Shown here: positions 43,278 to 52,279 of the stretch, in pieces
How the letters are laid out: each line of letters starts with the position of its first letter
How positions within the stretch are numbered: position 1 is the first letter of the stretch
Source of the DNA: Streptomyces sp. ERV7
GTDB lineage: Bacteria; Actinomycetota; Actinomycetes; Streptomycetales; Streptomycetaceae
Assembly (NCBI RefSeq): GCF_001653515.1
Contig: NZ_LYOY01000040.1
Location: 992,001 to 1,056,000, forward strand
Direction: 5' to 3'
Length of the DNA: 64,000 nt
The notes under the pieces: generated by a model
The model's database searches: none
What the model saw: only the letters and a program-made list of their open reading frames with translations
What the model was told of the DNA's origin: nothing
Program-made: the position numbers and the translations under genes

Positions 43278-43320
43278 ACCCCCGTTGATCTGCGGAAACG
43301 TAGATCAACGGGGGTTTTCT
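43278..43320 (+). terminator. Rho-independent terminator after tRNA-Tyr
   Basis: A perfect 14-bp stem (43278-43291 with 43302-43315, ACCCCCGTTGATCT) with a 10-base loop is followed by TTTCT. It lies 11 bases after the tRNA end. As it is downstream of the predicted attachment site, it may belong to the element and not to the original chromosome. Confidence 0.8.
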
Positions 43321-43783
43321 CGTTGTCCGGTGTCGATCTTTCGAGTGGAATCGAAAGTGGGTGACCTGTCTCACATTGGATCGCTCGGATCCGGGGGCTC
43401 CAGGGCGTGCGGGCCAGTCGCGGGCCAAAGAGCCTCTCGTCCAGATGCGCGGCCCGGCGGGGAGCCGCTGTCGCCAGGGACGGGCTTGCCCCCCGTAGTC
43501 GCTGGAGCTGAACAACGGTTCCGGGGTGGCAGACCTAGCGAGCGCCGCTAGCGCGCTGGGCACCTTGAGGCTTGAAGTCCGATCTGATCTGCGCGGGCTG
43601 CGGGGGAGTGATCGTCGGGACTCTGGAGTGTCCACTTCGTTCAGTGCTCACCCAAGTTCCGCGAAACGGGACACAGATAGTACCGACGTACCCCATGATG
43701 GCCAGAGCGACCGTCTCTGTGCATCGCGGGAGCTAACGGGATGGCGTGTCGTCGTGAATCTGCTTTAGTCAAGCGAGGCAAAG
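43321..43783. other. Left end of the element, noncoding
   Basis: This 460-base stretch has no convincing gene. It contains a small stem-loop (CTTTCGA/TCGAAAG, 43338-43357) and should hold part of the integrase-binding region and the promoter of the cargo gene. Base composition falls towards the right, matching the AT-richer cargo gene. Confidence 0.4.
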
Positions 43784-45658
43784 ATGCGAATTTCAGCGAT
43801 CAAAGTTAGGAATTTTAAGGGAATCAAGTACGCCAACATCGATGCCCTCGATAATGAGCCTGTAGTGATGATTAGCGGAAGGAATGGGACAGGGAAAAGT
43901 CTCCTATTGGAATGCATTGCGTTTGCATGGAATCGAAACCTTAACCCAAATGAGCATGTCGGCCCCTGGTCTGACACTTGCGAGGTGACAATTGCAGTCT
44001 CATTGACGGGTGACGAGTATGAAGCAGTCGAGCACTTTCATTTGCGCAGACAGGCAGCGCCCCTAGAGAGAATGGAGGCGTACACTCTGAGCTATGTTCT
44101 AGACCGGATTACTGGGTCGATGGCGCACGCTGAAGCGCACCCGGCGATCCTGACGCTCCAGAATGACCAGTTTCAGATGGATCATCCGTTTGCGCGTATC
44201 GACTTCCTTCCTGCCGTAAGGATCCTCCCGAGCAGTGATGCCACTGCGGTAAATCTTTCCATCCTTTCGAAGGTGAATGCCGAAAATGAGCGCAAGGGGC
44301 TGTTCAATCAGATTCTGCAATCCCAGACGAATGGCCTCAACTCTGTTACGCTGCCAGACGTATCGAGCTATCTCGCGACCCTTGACTATCAATCATTCCT
44401 GGCAACTCGACAGGAATTGCCGATAACGAATGAATATGAATTGATCAAAAAGGCTTTCGGGGAGGCGACTGGGAAGCGAATTGGGCAGCCTGTTTTTAAT
44501 CCTGACACTGGTCAGAGTGGGATTTTTGTTGAAACGCCAGCAGGGGTAAGTCATGCCATCAGTAGGCTGTCGAGTGGGGAAAAGGGCCTGCTTGGCCTGA
44601 TGTACTTTGTCCGTCGACTTTCAGGTTCGGGCGGGGTGCTGCTAGTAGACGAGCCTGAGCTCCATCTGCATCCCACGCTACAAGCTGCCCTATTTGAGTC
44701 GATGAAGGGCTTGGCTGATCGGGCGCAGGTGATCTCTGTAAGTCACTCAGTGAATCTGATTTCAACGTCCCCGATTTCTGGAATGGTCCAGCTAAATCCA
44801 CCATCGGCGGACGGCGTCAATCAGGCCGTGCGACTCACGGATGATGCTGAGAAGGCAGATCTCATGGCAACGCTGGGCATCAGCCCGGCTAGCCTGCTTC
44901 AGTGTGACGGGCTGTTGGTGGTCGAGGGGGAGACCGACGCGAAATTTCTACGCGCAATGTTCCCAGTTGAGCTCGGTCGGCTGTATGTGCTTGTGGCGGG
45001 TAGCTCGAAGCAAGTTCTTTCCACTCACAGAACATTGAGTGGTTTCCCCCCGGGGATTCCCTGGCTCTGTCTAGTCGATCGAGACTTGGCTACCGATATC
45101 GAGATCGAAGAGCTGGAACAGGGAAATGATCATCTCTATGTTTGGCGCAGGCGTGAGATCGAAAGCTACTTTCTTGAGCCTAAGCTCATCCACTCATTGC
45201 TGCTGGTCTTGGGGCGCTCTGAGGGGATCGAAGCGGTGAGCGAGGCGCTGCAGCGTGTAGCGCAGCGCATGAAAGAAGATGTTCTGGAAGCGATCACTGA
45301 TCGGGAGGTACGCCTGGCACACCCGGCGCCAGGGCCTGCATCGCAGGGCAATAAGTTTGAGAGAATGAGACTTCAGTATGCGGAGTATGCGAAGGTCAAC
45401 CAAGCTCGCTCGGACCTAGTGCTGTCGACAGCCGAAAAGCAGAGATCGATCTTGGGGGATCGCTGGGCTGCTGACTGGCAAGAGCTGGTAGACCCTAAAA
45501 AGGTGCTAGCTGCGCTGAACGTTGAGCTGGGGATCCTCTCAGGTCCTGATGCTCTTAAGGATGCCCTGTCGGCTAGGGCGCGGGATCAGGTAGAACTTCG
45601 GGCCCCCGAGTTGGAATCATTCCGACTCAAGCTCGTGAACATCTTGGATGGTAAATGA
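43784..45658 (+). CDS. ATPase-TOPRIM fusion protein, candidate anti-phage effector (OLD/PARIS-like)
   Basis: A 624-residue protein in two halves. The first is an SMC/ABC-like AAA15/21 ATPase: ISAIKVRNFKGIKY, Walker A SGRNGTGKSLL (32-39), signature RLSSGEKGLLGL, Walker B VLLVDEPELHLHP (about 286-298) and switch His in VISVSHSVNLIS. The second half has TOPRIM-like acidic motifs, LLVVEGETDAKFLR (Glu 381, Asp 385) and LVDRDLATD (about 432-434), then VWRRREIESYFLEPKLI, resembling DUF4435 (the nuclease family of PARIS AriB). OLD nucleases are the other match. The DNA is far richer in A/T than its neighbours, with codons such as AAT and ATT, so it was acquired recently. It sits between tRNA and integrase, the usual cargo spot. 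A defence role is inferred. Confidence 0.75.
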   Translation: MRISAIKVRNFKGIKYANIDALDNEPVVMISGRNGTGKSLLLECIAFAWNRNLNPNEHVGPWSDTCEVTIAVSLTGDEYEAVEHFHLRRQAAPLERMEAYTLSYVLDRITGSMAHAEAHPAILTLQNDQFQMDHPFARIDFLPAVRILPSSDATAVNLSILSKVNAENERKGLFNQILQSQTNGLNSVTLPDVSSYLATLDYQSFLATRQELPITNEYELIKKAFGEATGKRIGQPVFNPDTGQSGIFVETPAGVSHAISRLSSGEKGLLGLMYFVRRLSGSGGVLLVDEPELHLHPTLQAALFESMKGLADRAQVISVSHSVNLISTSPISGMVQLNPPSADGVNQAVRLTDDAEKADLMATLGISPASLLQCDGLLVVEGETDAKFLRAMFPVELGRLYVLVAGSSKQVLSTHRTLSGFPPGIPWLCLVDRDLATDIEIEELEQGNDHLYVWRRREIESYFLEPKLIHSLLLVLGRSEGIEAVSEALQRVAQRMKEDVLEAITDREVRLAHPAPGPASQGNKFERMRLQYAEYAKVNQARSDLVLSTAEKQRSILGDRWAADWQELVDPKKVLAALNVELGILSGPDALKDALSARARDQVELRAPELESFRLKLVNILDGK

Positions 45659-45698
45659 ACACGAGGCGTGCATCCGGGGCTCAAAAAATTAGTGGCTC

Positions 45699-47099
45699 TC
45701 ATCGTCGTATTTCTCCGCGCTCTGGCGGGGTGTCCCACTCCTCCATAGCAGCGTCGATCCGCTTGTTGGCTCGTTCCTGGGACTGGGCTAGCACCTTCGC
45801 GTAGATGCGGAACATGACCGCGAGGCTGTGGCCGGCTCGGCGGGCGCACTCGGCTGGGTCTACGCCTGAGTGGAGCCAGAAGGAGATGCCAGCGTGGCGG
45901 AGGTCGTAGGGGCGCTTGGCGAGTAGGGAGGCTTGGTCTGCGGGGGAGAGGGCAGCCTTCCTTGCTCTGGCCCACACCTCTCCGTATCCGCTCTCCTGGA
46001 CTATTCCGCCGCGCAGGGTCTGGAAGACGCGGCCGTCCTTTGCTGTGCCGTGGTCCTTGAGGTGCTGCCGCAGCATCTGGACGAAGATCGGTGGGATCGG
46101 GATCGGGCGGGATTCCTCCGGGGCTCGCCATTTCAGGCTTCGCTGATCGTGCGCGGTGCCGTCGTCCGTCCAGGCCCTGCCGGCGCGGACCATCCCGCGG
46201 CGCAGAGTCAGCGTGCCCCAGCCTTTTGTCGGCAGGTGGCACTGCTCGACGCGGAGGTTCACCACTTCTGACGGGCGCATGGCCGCGTGGTACATGCAGC
46301 CGAAGAACGCTTCCATGCTCTCGCCTCGCGGGCCCTGGGCGCGGACCGCGGTCAGGAGCTGGGCCACCTGGCGAGGATTCGCGACGCACTCGGGGTCTAC
46401 CTCTTCCGAGGTACGTGGGGGCGTCCAGTTCACGGAATCCAGTGGGTTCGCCATCGTGGTGAAGTACTTCGATTCGGCGGCGAAGGTCATGGCCTGGTTG
46501 AAGCAGACGCGCTTGCGGCGGGCCGTTCGTGCCGCCGCTGGCTTCCCGTTGAGCTTGGTGCTCAGTGCTTGGAGTGCCTTGCGGAGTATCAGAGGGTCTT
46601 CGAGCTCGGATACCGAGATCGACTGCTTCTTCAACCAGTCCAGGGCATCGGCCCACTCCTGGCGCGGCTCCTGCTCGCGGGCCTTCTTGTTGTACGACCA
46701 GCTGTACAGCGCGCGTCGCAGAACCCTGTGGTCGGGGCGGCCCGTCTCCGACTTCACCAGGGCGGGTGTGATCGAGGCCAAGGCGTCGGCGAAGCCGGGG
46801 CGGGACTTCGCCGGTGTGGTGTCCCAACGAGAGTCGATGAACGCCACAGAGTGGTCGTACCAAGTGACGGCTTGCTTCTGCTTGCGGAGCTCCGAGAGCG
46901 GGAGCCGTGTCTCCAGGTCGAAGGCTTCGCCGTTGCGGGCCGCCGTGATGAGCTCGGCCTTTCGGCTGTCGGCCAGGGGCTTCGTCAGGTACGACTCGGA
47001 TTTCTCCCGGCCCGCGACGGCCCATCTGACCTCGAAGGGCTTTCGTCTCCCGGAGCGCTCGCGGATGTCCCAGAAGCGGACGTTGTAGCTCGTGGGCAT
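45699..47099 (-). CDS. Tyrosine recombinase/integrase of the element
   Basis: The integrase (466 residues) catalyses site-specific insertion into and excision from the tRNA-Tyr gene. The N-terminal arm- and core-binding part is followed by the catalytic domain with AAMRPSEVVNLRVEQ (first Arg about 275), KRPYDLRHAGISFWLHSG (second Arg about 401), ARRAGHSLAVMFRIYAKVL (His and nucleophile Tyr about 431). The HxxR motif has Tyr for His, as in other actinomycete integrases. The ATG at 47099 overlaps the excisionase stop (TGATG). Confidence 0.92.
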   Translation of the reverse strand: MPTSYNVRFWDIRERSGRRKPFEVRWAVAGREKSESYLTKPLADSRKAELITAARNGEAFDLETRLPLSELRKQKQAVTWYDHSVAFIDSRWDTTPAKSRPGFADALASITPALVKSETGRPDHRVLRRALYSWSYNKKAREQEPRQEWADALDWLKKQSISVSELEDPLILRKALQALSTKLNGKPAAARTARRKRVCFNQAMTFAAESKYFTTMANPLDSVNWTPPRTSEEVDPECVANPRQVAQLLTAVRAQGPRGESMEAFFGCMYHAAMRPSEVVNLRVEQCHLPTKGWGTLTLRRGMVRAGRAWTDDGTAHDQRSLKWRAPEESRPIPIPPIFVQMLRQHLKDHGTAKDGRVFQTLRGGIVQESGYGEVWARARKAALSPADQASLLAKRPYDLRHAGISFWLHSGVDPAECARRAGHSLAVMFRIYAKVLAQSQERANKRIDAAMEEWDTPPERGEIRR

Positions 47100-47338
47100 C
47101 AGTGAGTGGCCTCCTCGTGGCTCTCTAACCACGCGTCGAACTCGTGGCGGCGGAACCGGAGGTGGCCGTTGGGGAGCTTTATGCACTTGGGTGCCTTGCC
47201 GCGGGCGCGCATGCGATAGAAGGCGGCGCGTGACATGTCGAGCTCGTGCAGGACGTCGGCGAGTTTCAGGTGCGGTTCTCGGCGCAAGGCGATCAAACCC
47301 CCTTGGTGATCGGGTTGGTGGTCGGCGGGGCGTCGCAT
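47099..47338 (-). CDS. Excisionase-type MerR-like DNA-binding protein
   Basis: A small winged-helix protein (79 residues from ATG 47338) with the excisionase pattern LKLADVLHELDMSRAAFYRMRARGKAPKCIKLPNGHLRFRRHEFDAWLESHE. It should direct excision together with the integrase and is coupled to it. The start is uncertain: TTG at 47296 or 47287 would remove the overlap with the upstream gene and give about 62-65 residues, the usual size. Confidence 0.85.
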   Translation of the reverse strand: MRRPADHQPDHQGGLIALRREPHLKLADVLHELDMSRAAFYRMRARGKAPKCIKLPNGHLRFRRHEFDAWLESHEEATH

Positions 47339-49167
47339 CCCGGATGGGTCGTTTCGCCGTAAGCGGCCAGGACGCTGTCGAGCGGGTAGCCGCAGGCGGT
47401 GCAGACGGGCGCGGGAGCAGAGAGAGGCTGCATTTCAGCGTCCCCAGCGGTCCCAGCGTCCCCCTGCTCGTATTCATGCAGGTCAGCGGTACTGCCGTGG
47501 GGGGACGCTACGAAGAGGGCAGCGTCCCCCTCAGCGGCCTCAGCGTCCCCCCGAGGCGGGAGGGGGGACGCTGAGGGCGTCGCGCTAGCGTCCCCCCTGT
47601 TTGCGCTGGTCACAGGCGTTTCAGGGACGGTGGGGGACGCTGGGGACGCTGTTTCGCACCTTCTCTCTGGGGATGGCGTCAGCTTGTACAGGCGCTGCTT
47701 CTTCGGCTTCGGGCCGCGCTGGGAGTCGTCGACTTCGATGCCGATCGTGCGCAGCGCCGGTGCGAGGCGCTTCAGCTGGCCGCCCGCGCGCGTGGGGTCC
47801 TTTGGCCACTTCTTGGGCAGCTTGTCGGGGGTCGCAACCTGTTCGAGCAGCTGCGAGGCCGTGACGGTGATGCCTTCGGCTCCCGCCTTGTCGACCAGGT
47901 CGACCACGGCCTGGGCGAAGGGTTCGCCGTCCAGGACGTCGGCGACGGCGTCGGCCGTGGCGGACTTGTACGAGTCCAGCGTGTGCCAGCCGGTGACGTG
48001 GTCCACGGCGGCCAGGACGCGGGCGAAGTCCGCCATGCGTGGGCGCTCGCTCAGCTCGATGTCCGGGAGGGCCTTGAGGACCTTGGCCAGGAGGTCGAAC
48101 AGCGAGGCGAGGATGGCGGGGTGGGCGTCGGCGTATGCCCGGTCCAGCTCAGCTTCCTCGCGGCGCCGGTGGTCCGGGATGAGCTGGAGTTCGATCGTGA
48201 GTAGCCGCTCGGCCAGGTCGCCCGCGAGCGCGCCGGCGTCGATGGTCGTCATGGCCAGGACGCGCCGGAATTCGAGTACGACCACGTCGTCGTCCGTGTA
48301 GAGGGCGCGGTCGACGATGCCGTCGCCCGTCACCGCCCGGCACAGGGCGTCGGAGAGCCAGTCCGGGACCGTGGAGACGTTGTCCAGGCAGATGGCCCAC
48401 GAGTTAAAGGCCTGCACAGCCCAGGACTTCAGGTCGCGGGGTGCGGTGCGCTTCGGGGCGCCGGACGGGTCGATGATGCCGATCACCATGGCCGCGCCCT
48501 TGGACTTGCCGGTGCCCTGTTCCCCGCGGAACGCGAGGATCGGGTGCGGCAGGTCCGGGATGAAGGAGGCGACCAGCCATGCGGCCAGGAGCTCGAAACC
48601 GTCGTCGGTCGTGTTGAGGAGTGTGCGCAGCTTGGCCAGGCCGTCGCCGTCACTGACCGGTTCGGGCAGCGGCTTCATGGCGCCCGAGCGTCGGAAGACC
48701 ACGGGGGAGGCGGGCAGGCGCTGCCAGCCGTCGGTGTCCACGGCGACGCAGCGGCCGTCGGAGGTGCCGAGGTCGATGATGATGCGCTCGTGGTGTCTGG
48801 CTACGCGTAACTGGGGCGTACGTGGGTCTGCCACTGCGGCGATTCCTTCCAGGACGGTCATGGCGTCGGCGAGAGCGGACTGGGACGGGACCGTCCCGTT
48901 GTTGCTGTCGGCGAACTGGCGGGCGAGTTGGGAACGCAGGCCGGCCTTGCCTCGCAGCGGGAGGGCGAGGTTGGGGCCGCCGATCGTGACGCCGTACGGG
49001 CGGCCGTCGTCCGACATGAACAGCTCGTAGCGTTCGCGGGCGAGCGCGGCGAGCTGGGAGGCCTGCGAGGGGCCCTTCTTGTCGGGATCGATGCCGTTGG
49101 CCTCGACGATGCTCCGCGCGAGAGCAGTGGGGGCGGGGGAAGTTGTGCCGTTGGCGCGCAGGGTCAC
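47293..49167 (-). CDS. ATP-binding protein, probable replication helicase of the element
   Basis: A 624-residue protein with a P-loop LAFRGEQGTGKSKGAAMVIG (Lys about 221), an acidic Walker B-like SWAICLDNVSTV, and VVVLEFRRVLAMTTID, the arrangement of the D5/helicase-like ATPases next to primase-polymerases on actinobacterial elements. The C-terminal 130 residues are disordered (PASPTVPETPVTSANRG, Asp/Gly-rich) and end in a CTACGYPLDSVLAAYGETTHPGC cysteine pattern that may bind zinc. The start overlaps the primase-polymerase stop by 4 bases, so the two form a replication pair (inference). Confidence 0.8.
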   Translation of the reverse strand: MTLRANGTTSPAPTALARSIVEANGIDPDKKGPSQASQLAALARERYELFMSDDGRPYGVTIGGPNLALPLRGKAGLRSQLARQFADSNNGTVPSQSALADAMTVLEGIAAVADPRTPQLRVARHHERIIIDLGTSDGRCVAVDTDGWQRLPASPVVFRRSGAMKPLPEPVSDGDGLAKLRTLLNTTDDGFELLAAWLVASFIPDLPHPILAFRGEQGTGKSKGAAMVIGIIDPSGAPKRTAPRDLKSWAVQAFNSWAICLDNVSTVPDWLSDALCRAVTGDGIVDRALYTDDDVVVLEFRRVLAMTTIDAGALAGDLAERLLTIELQLIPDHRRREEAELDRAYADAHPAILASLFDLLAKVLKALPDIELSERPRMADFARVLAAVDHVTGWHTLDSYKSATADAVADVLDGEPFAQAVVDLVDKAGAEGITVTASQLLEQVATPDKLPKKWPKDPTRAGGQLKRLAPALRTIGIEVDDSQRGPKPKKQRLYKLTPSPERRCETASPASPTVPETPVTSANRGDASATPSASPLPPRGDAEAAEGDAALFVASPHGSTADLHEYEQGDAGTAGDAEMQPLSAPAPVCTACGYPLDSVLAAYGETTHPGCDAPPTTNPITKGV

Positions 49168-50018
49168 CGGCGGCCTCGCGCGGCGGATGTGACGGTGGCG
49201 CGGGCCTCGTTCTCCGAGAGGCCGATGTGCACGGCGGCGTCCACGAGGGCCTGCGCCAGGCTCGGACCCTGATCGGTCTCACGAGCCCGGCACGCAGCCC
49301 AGTACAGGCGGTCATTGCGCTGACCGTCCGGAGCATCGAGAACGAACTGCACCAGGGCGATGGCCTGGCGGCCGGAGACCGGCAGGGCGGGGGAGAGCGT
49401 TCGTGGGGGCACTGCCGGGGCGAGCAGAAGCAGCAGTGCGTCCGGGGCCTCGACGATGGGGTGCCGTTCGGTGCCGGGGGTGCGTACGTACTGCCCGCGC
49501 ACGGTGATCGAGCCCGGCCCGACCAGGTAACCACCCGAGCCGCGCACGTCGATGCCGGGCGCCAGGCGGCCGGCGGAGTTCGGCACGGTGCGGCCTGCAG
49601 GACCACGAAGCCACAGGTGTAGGCCGCCGCTCGGAGTCGTCACGCTGACCGTCGCGGGGACGGTGAAGCCGTGGTCGTGCGTCAGGCGCTGGAAGTTGGC
49701 GATCCCGTCGACGTCGTTCTTCACGTCCAGGTCCACGCCGATGAGGTGGTGCGGCGGTGTGCCGCAGGCGATGCCGTAGCCGGTGGCCCAAGGGGCGGCG
49801 GCGAACAGGGTCCGGATGGCGTCGGGATCGGTGGTGGCGTCGTGGATGCCATGGCCGATCTGCCCGCACTCGCCCCGGCAGCGCGCGGGGCGGCGCTGTG
49901 CACGGTGTGGGGAGCGAACCGCGGGCAGTTTCGTGCGGCTCAGCGGGATGACCGCGAGGCCGCATGCGGCTGCTTTCAACGCCGGGTTGACGATCGTGCG
50001 GGGGGCAGGGCGGGGCAT
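49164..50018 (-). CDS. Bifunctional primase-polymerase (prim-pol) domain protein
   Basis: A 284-residue archaeo-eukaryotic primase-like protein. It has the family pattern KAAACGLAVIPLSRTKLPAV, GYGIACGTPPHHLIGVDLDVKN (catalytic acidic pair DLD), VTTPSGGLHLWLRGP (catalytic His in the sGGxHlw motif) and IDVRGSGGYLVGPGS. In AICEs, proteins of this type start replication of the excised circle. The promoter region upstream holds an array of GCGTCAG/GCGTCTG repeats. Confidence 0.88.
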   Translation of the reverse strand: MPRPAPRTIVNPALKAAACGLAVIPLSRTKLPAVRSPHRAQRRPARCRGECGQIGHGIHDATTDPDAIRTLFAAAPWATGYGIACGTPPHHLIGVDLDVKNDVDGIANFQRLTHDHGFTVPATVSVTTPSGGLHLWLRGPAGRTVPNSAGRLAPGIDVRGSGGYLVGPGSITVRGQYVRTPGTERHPIVEAPDALLLLLAPAVPPRTLSPALPVSGRQAIALVQFVLDAPDGQRNDRLYWAACRARETDQGPSLAQALVDAAVHIGLSENEARATVTSAARGRR

Positions 50019-50051
50019 GCTCGTCTCCTTCTCGCAGGGCAGTGACGGGGG

Positions 50052-50176
50052 GCGTCAGACGCGTCAGGCGGCGGTGCTGCGCGTCTGACGGGGGTCGCGC
50101 GCACGTATGACCTGTGCGTTCGGGCGGTTCGGCGTCAGGGGCGTCTGACGCGTCTGTCGCGTCAGGGCCGTCAGGC
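50052..50176. repeat. Cluster of eight GCGTC(A/T)G repeats upstream of the primase gene
   Basis: Copies of GCGTCAG or GCGTCTG begin at about 50052, 50061, 50081, 50132, 50141, 50150, 50159 and (as CCGTCAG) 50168. Some overlap as the palindrome TGACGCGTC. Half have 9-base spacing. The array lies between the primase-polymerase start and the FtsK gene end, so it may be the replication origin (iterons) or a multi-site operator. Confidence 0.65.
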
Positions 50177-52255
50177 CGCTTCGTCGTCCTCGTCGCGCAC
50201 GATGCGGTACGAGCCCGTCTCGTCGGTCTCTTCGAGGCGGCCCGCCATGACGAAGGCGGCGACCTGGCCGGAGACCCAGGAGCGGGAGCGGCCGTGGCGG
50301 TCGCAGTGCGCCATGAAGTCCGCGGGGCGGACCACCGTGCGGCCCTGCGCCTCGAACTCGTCCAGGAGCTCTTCCATCGCCCGCCGGGCCTGTGCGGGAG
50401 AGAGCTGGATCTTCGGTTGGGCGGGAGGGCGATCGGAGAACTGGACGACCGTGGTGGGCTCGGGGAGCGGCTGCTCGGGGTCGATGTCGTCCAGGTCCTC
50501 GTCGTACGCGTCGTCGTCCTCCGAGTCCTCCGCGTCGTACGAGGTCGGCTCACCGGCGAAGGCCTCGTCCGCGTCGTAGTCGTCGTCCAGCCTCTGGTCG
50601 TACGTGGTCTCAGGCATGGCGGTGTCCTCCTCGGGGTGCGTGGTGCCGGGCAGGGGATGGCGGGTGCGGCGGGTGTACTGGCGGTCGGCGGCCTTGGCCG
50701 CGGCGGCTTCGGTGACCGGATCGGCGGCGGCACGCACGGAGGCGAACGCGAGGACGACCCAGTCCAGGTACTCGCGGGCAGTCAGGTAGCTGCGCGCGGG
50801 AGTGGCCCACAGCGTCTCGGGGACGCCGTTGGCGACCAGGTAGGAGTAGCCCGGCTTCTTGTCCTTCCAGAGGTGCGGCGCGGCGCCGGCGTCTAGGACG
50901 TCGTCGTCCAGGGCGAAGGTGGCGTCGCGGTCGTTGCGTACGCCGAAGCACCAGGTGGAGCCGAGGGAGGCGCGGGTGTCGGTGGAGACCTGGTTGCCGG
51001 AAGCGCGCTGCATGGAGACGACCAGGGAGATGCCTGCTGAACGGGCTTCCTGGCCGATGCCGGTGAAGACATCGTCGTCGGTCTCGCGGATCGTCTTGGC
51101 GGCTTCCTCGAACCAGCCGATCAGGTACGGCATGCCCGGGGATCCATCGGACTGGACTTCGGCGCACGCGGGTTCCCACTGCTTGTAGCCGTACTTGGCC
51201 AGCCATGCCGTGCGGGCCGGGATGGCAGCCTTCAGCGCGGCGATCATGGCCTTGGTGGACTTCATGTCCAGGGCGGCCCAGTCGATCGCCGGGAGCAGGG
51301 GGCCGAGGGTCTGCTCGGACTTGGAGGGGTCGGAGGCCCACACGATCACGTCACGGCGAGTCAGGATCTCCCCGAGCGCAGTGACGCCGCCCTCGGATTT
51401 GCCTGAGCCGGTCATTCCCATGACGAGCAGCATCATCGCGTTGCGGGATGCGGCCGGGTCGCCCGGGAAGTACAGGATGGCTTCGGTGCCGTCTTCGTAT
51501 ATCGCCACGTGTACCGGGTCGGCGATCGAGCCGCCGGGGTGCGACGGCCCGGGGCAGGGGATGGTGTTCTTCAGCAGGTCGCGGGGTACGACGGTGAGCT
51601 GGACCCGGGACGCGGAGTCCGGGTCGTTGACCACGCGTACCGCGTTGGGAGGCACGTCCAGCGCGGAGGCGAGTTTCGGCAGCGCCTTGGCGACGTCGTC
51701 GTGGGTGAGTTCGCCGCGAGGCAGCTGGAGGTCGAAAGTCGCCTTGTTCGGCGCGACCGTCGAACCGGTGACCTGGGTCTTGGCGAGGCCGACCTTTTCG
51801 AGGAGCCCGCCGTCCGAGCCGCTGCCGGTCTGGTCGGGGTTGCGGCGCAGGATCTGACGGATGTTCCACGTCAGCGCCAGGGTGGGGGCGCCGATGAAGT
51901 ACAGGCCGGGCAGCGGGCCGGCCGTGGGGCCCGCGATGGCGGCCGCGGTGAACCAGCTGGACGACGCGGCCACCGTGATCGCGGAGTGCAGACGGCGCTG
52001 CTGGGTGGTGGCCTTGCCCGCCCACCAGGTCGCCGACGTGAGCGCGACGGATGCGAGGGTGAGACCGGCGGTCGCGGCGGCGTTGTCGGCCCAGAACAGA
52101 TGGGCGGGCAGGGAGGCCAGGCCGGTCCCGATCCCGGCCAGCCACGGGGGCAGGTGCGGCTTGGCGCGGTGCAGCAGGTACTCGATGACGCCCCCGCCGC
52201 CGGTCGCGGCCCGCAGCTGCTCCTCGTAGACCTGCTCAGGCAGGATCTCGTGCAC
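50171..52255 (-). CDS. FtsK/SpoIIIE-type conjugal DNA translocase (TraB-like)
   Basis: A 694-residue hexameric motor that moves double-stranded element DNA between mycelia. The N-terminal part has membrane segments (about 55-130, e.g. WFTAAAIAGPTAGPLPGLYFIGAP), followed by the ATPase with Walker A MGMTGSGKSEGG (Lys about 285), PYLIGWFEEAAKTI (Walker B) and ISLVVSMQRASGNQVSTDTRASLG. An acidic linker (DDDYDADEAFAGEP, EDSEDDDAYDEDLDDID) leads to a C-terminal winged helix (RTVVRPADFMAHCDRHGRSRSWVSGQVAAFVMAGRLEE), which should bind the clt repeats. The start is GTG 52255. Confidence 0.9.
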   Translation of the reverse strand: MHEILPEQVYEEQLRAATGGGGVIEYLLHRAKPHLPPWLAGIGTGLASLPAHLFWADNAAATAGLTLASVALTSATWWAGKATTQQRRLHSAITVAASSSWFTAAAIAGPTAGPLPGLYFIGAPTLALTWNIRQILRRNPDQTGSGSDGGLLEKVGLAKTQVTGSTVAPNKATFDLQLPRGELTHDDVAKALPKLASALDVPPNAVRVVNDPDSASRVQLTVVPRDLLKNTIPCPGPSHPGGSIADPVHVAIYEDGTEAILYFPGDPAASRNAMMLLVMGMTGSGKSEGGVTALGEILTRRDVIVWASDPSKSEQTLGPLLPAIDWAALDMKSTKAMIAALKAAIPARTAWLAKYGYKQWEPACAEVQSDGSPGMPYLIGWFEEAAKTIRETDDDVFTGIGQEARSAGISLVVSMQRASGNQVSTDTRASLGSTWCFGVRNDRDATFALDDDVLDAGAAPHLWKDKKPGYSYLVANGVPETLWATPARSYLTAREYLDWVVLAFASVRAAADPVTEAAAAKAADRQYTRRTRHPLPGTTHPEEDTAMPETTYDQRLDDDYDADEAFAGEPTSYDAEDSEDDDAYDEDLDDIDPEQPLPEPTTVVQFSDRPPAQPKIQLSPAQARRAMEELLDEFEAQGRTVVRPADFMAHCDRHGRSRSWVSGQVAAFVMAGRLEETDETGSYRIVRDEDDEAA

Positions 52256-52279
52256 GGCCTGGACTCCTTGCCTGGTCGG

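Noticed and set aside
43087..43635. Minus-strand frame over the tRNA-Tyr gene and element end
   Set aside because: It covers the tRNA and terminator, and the translated product has no motif or sensible start.
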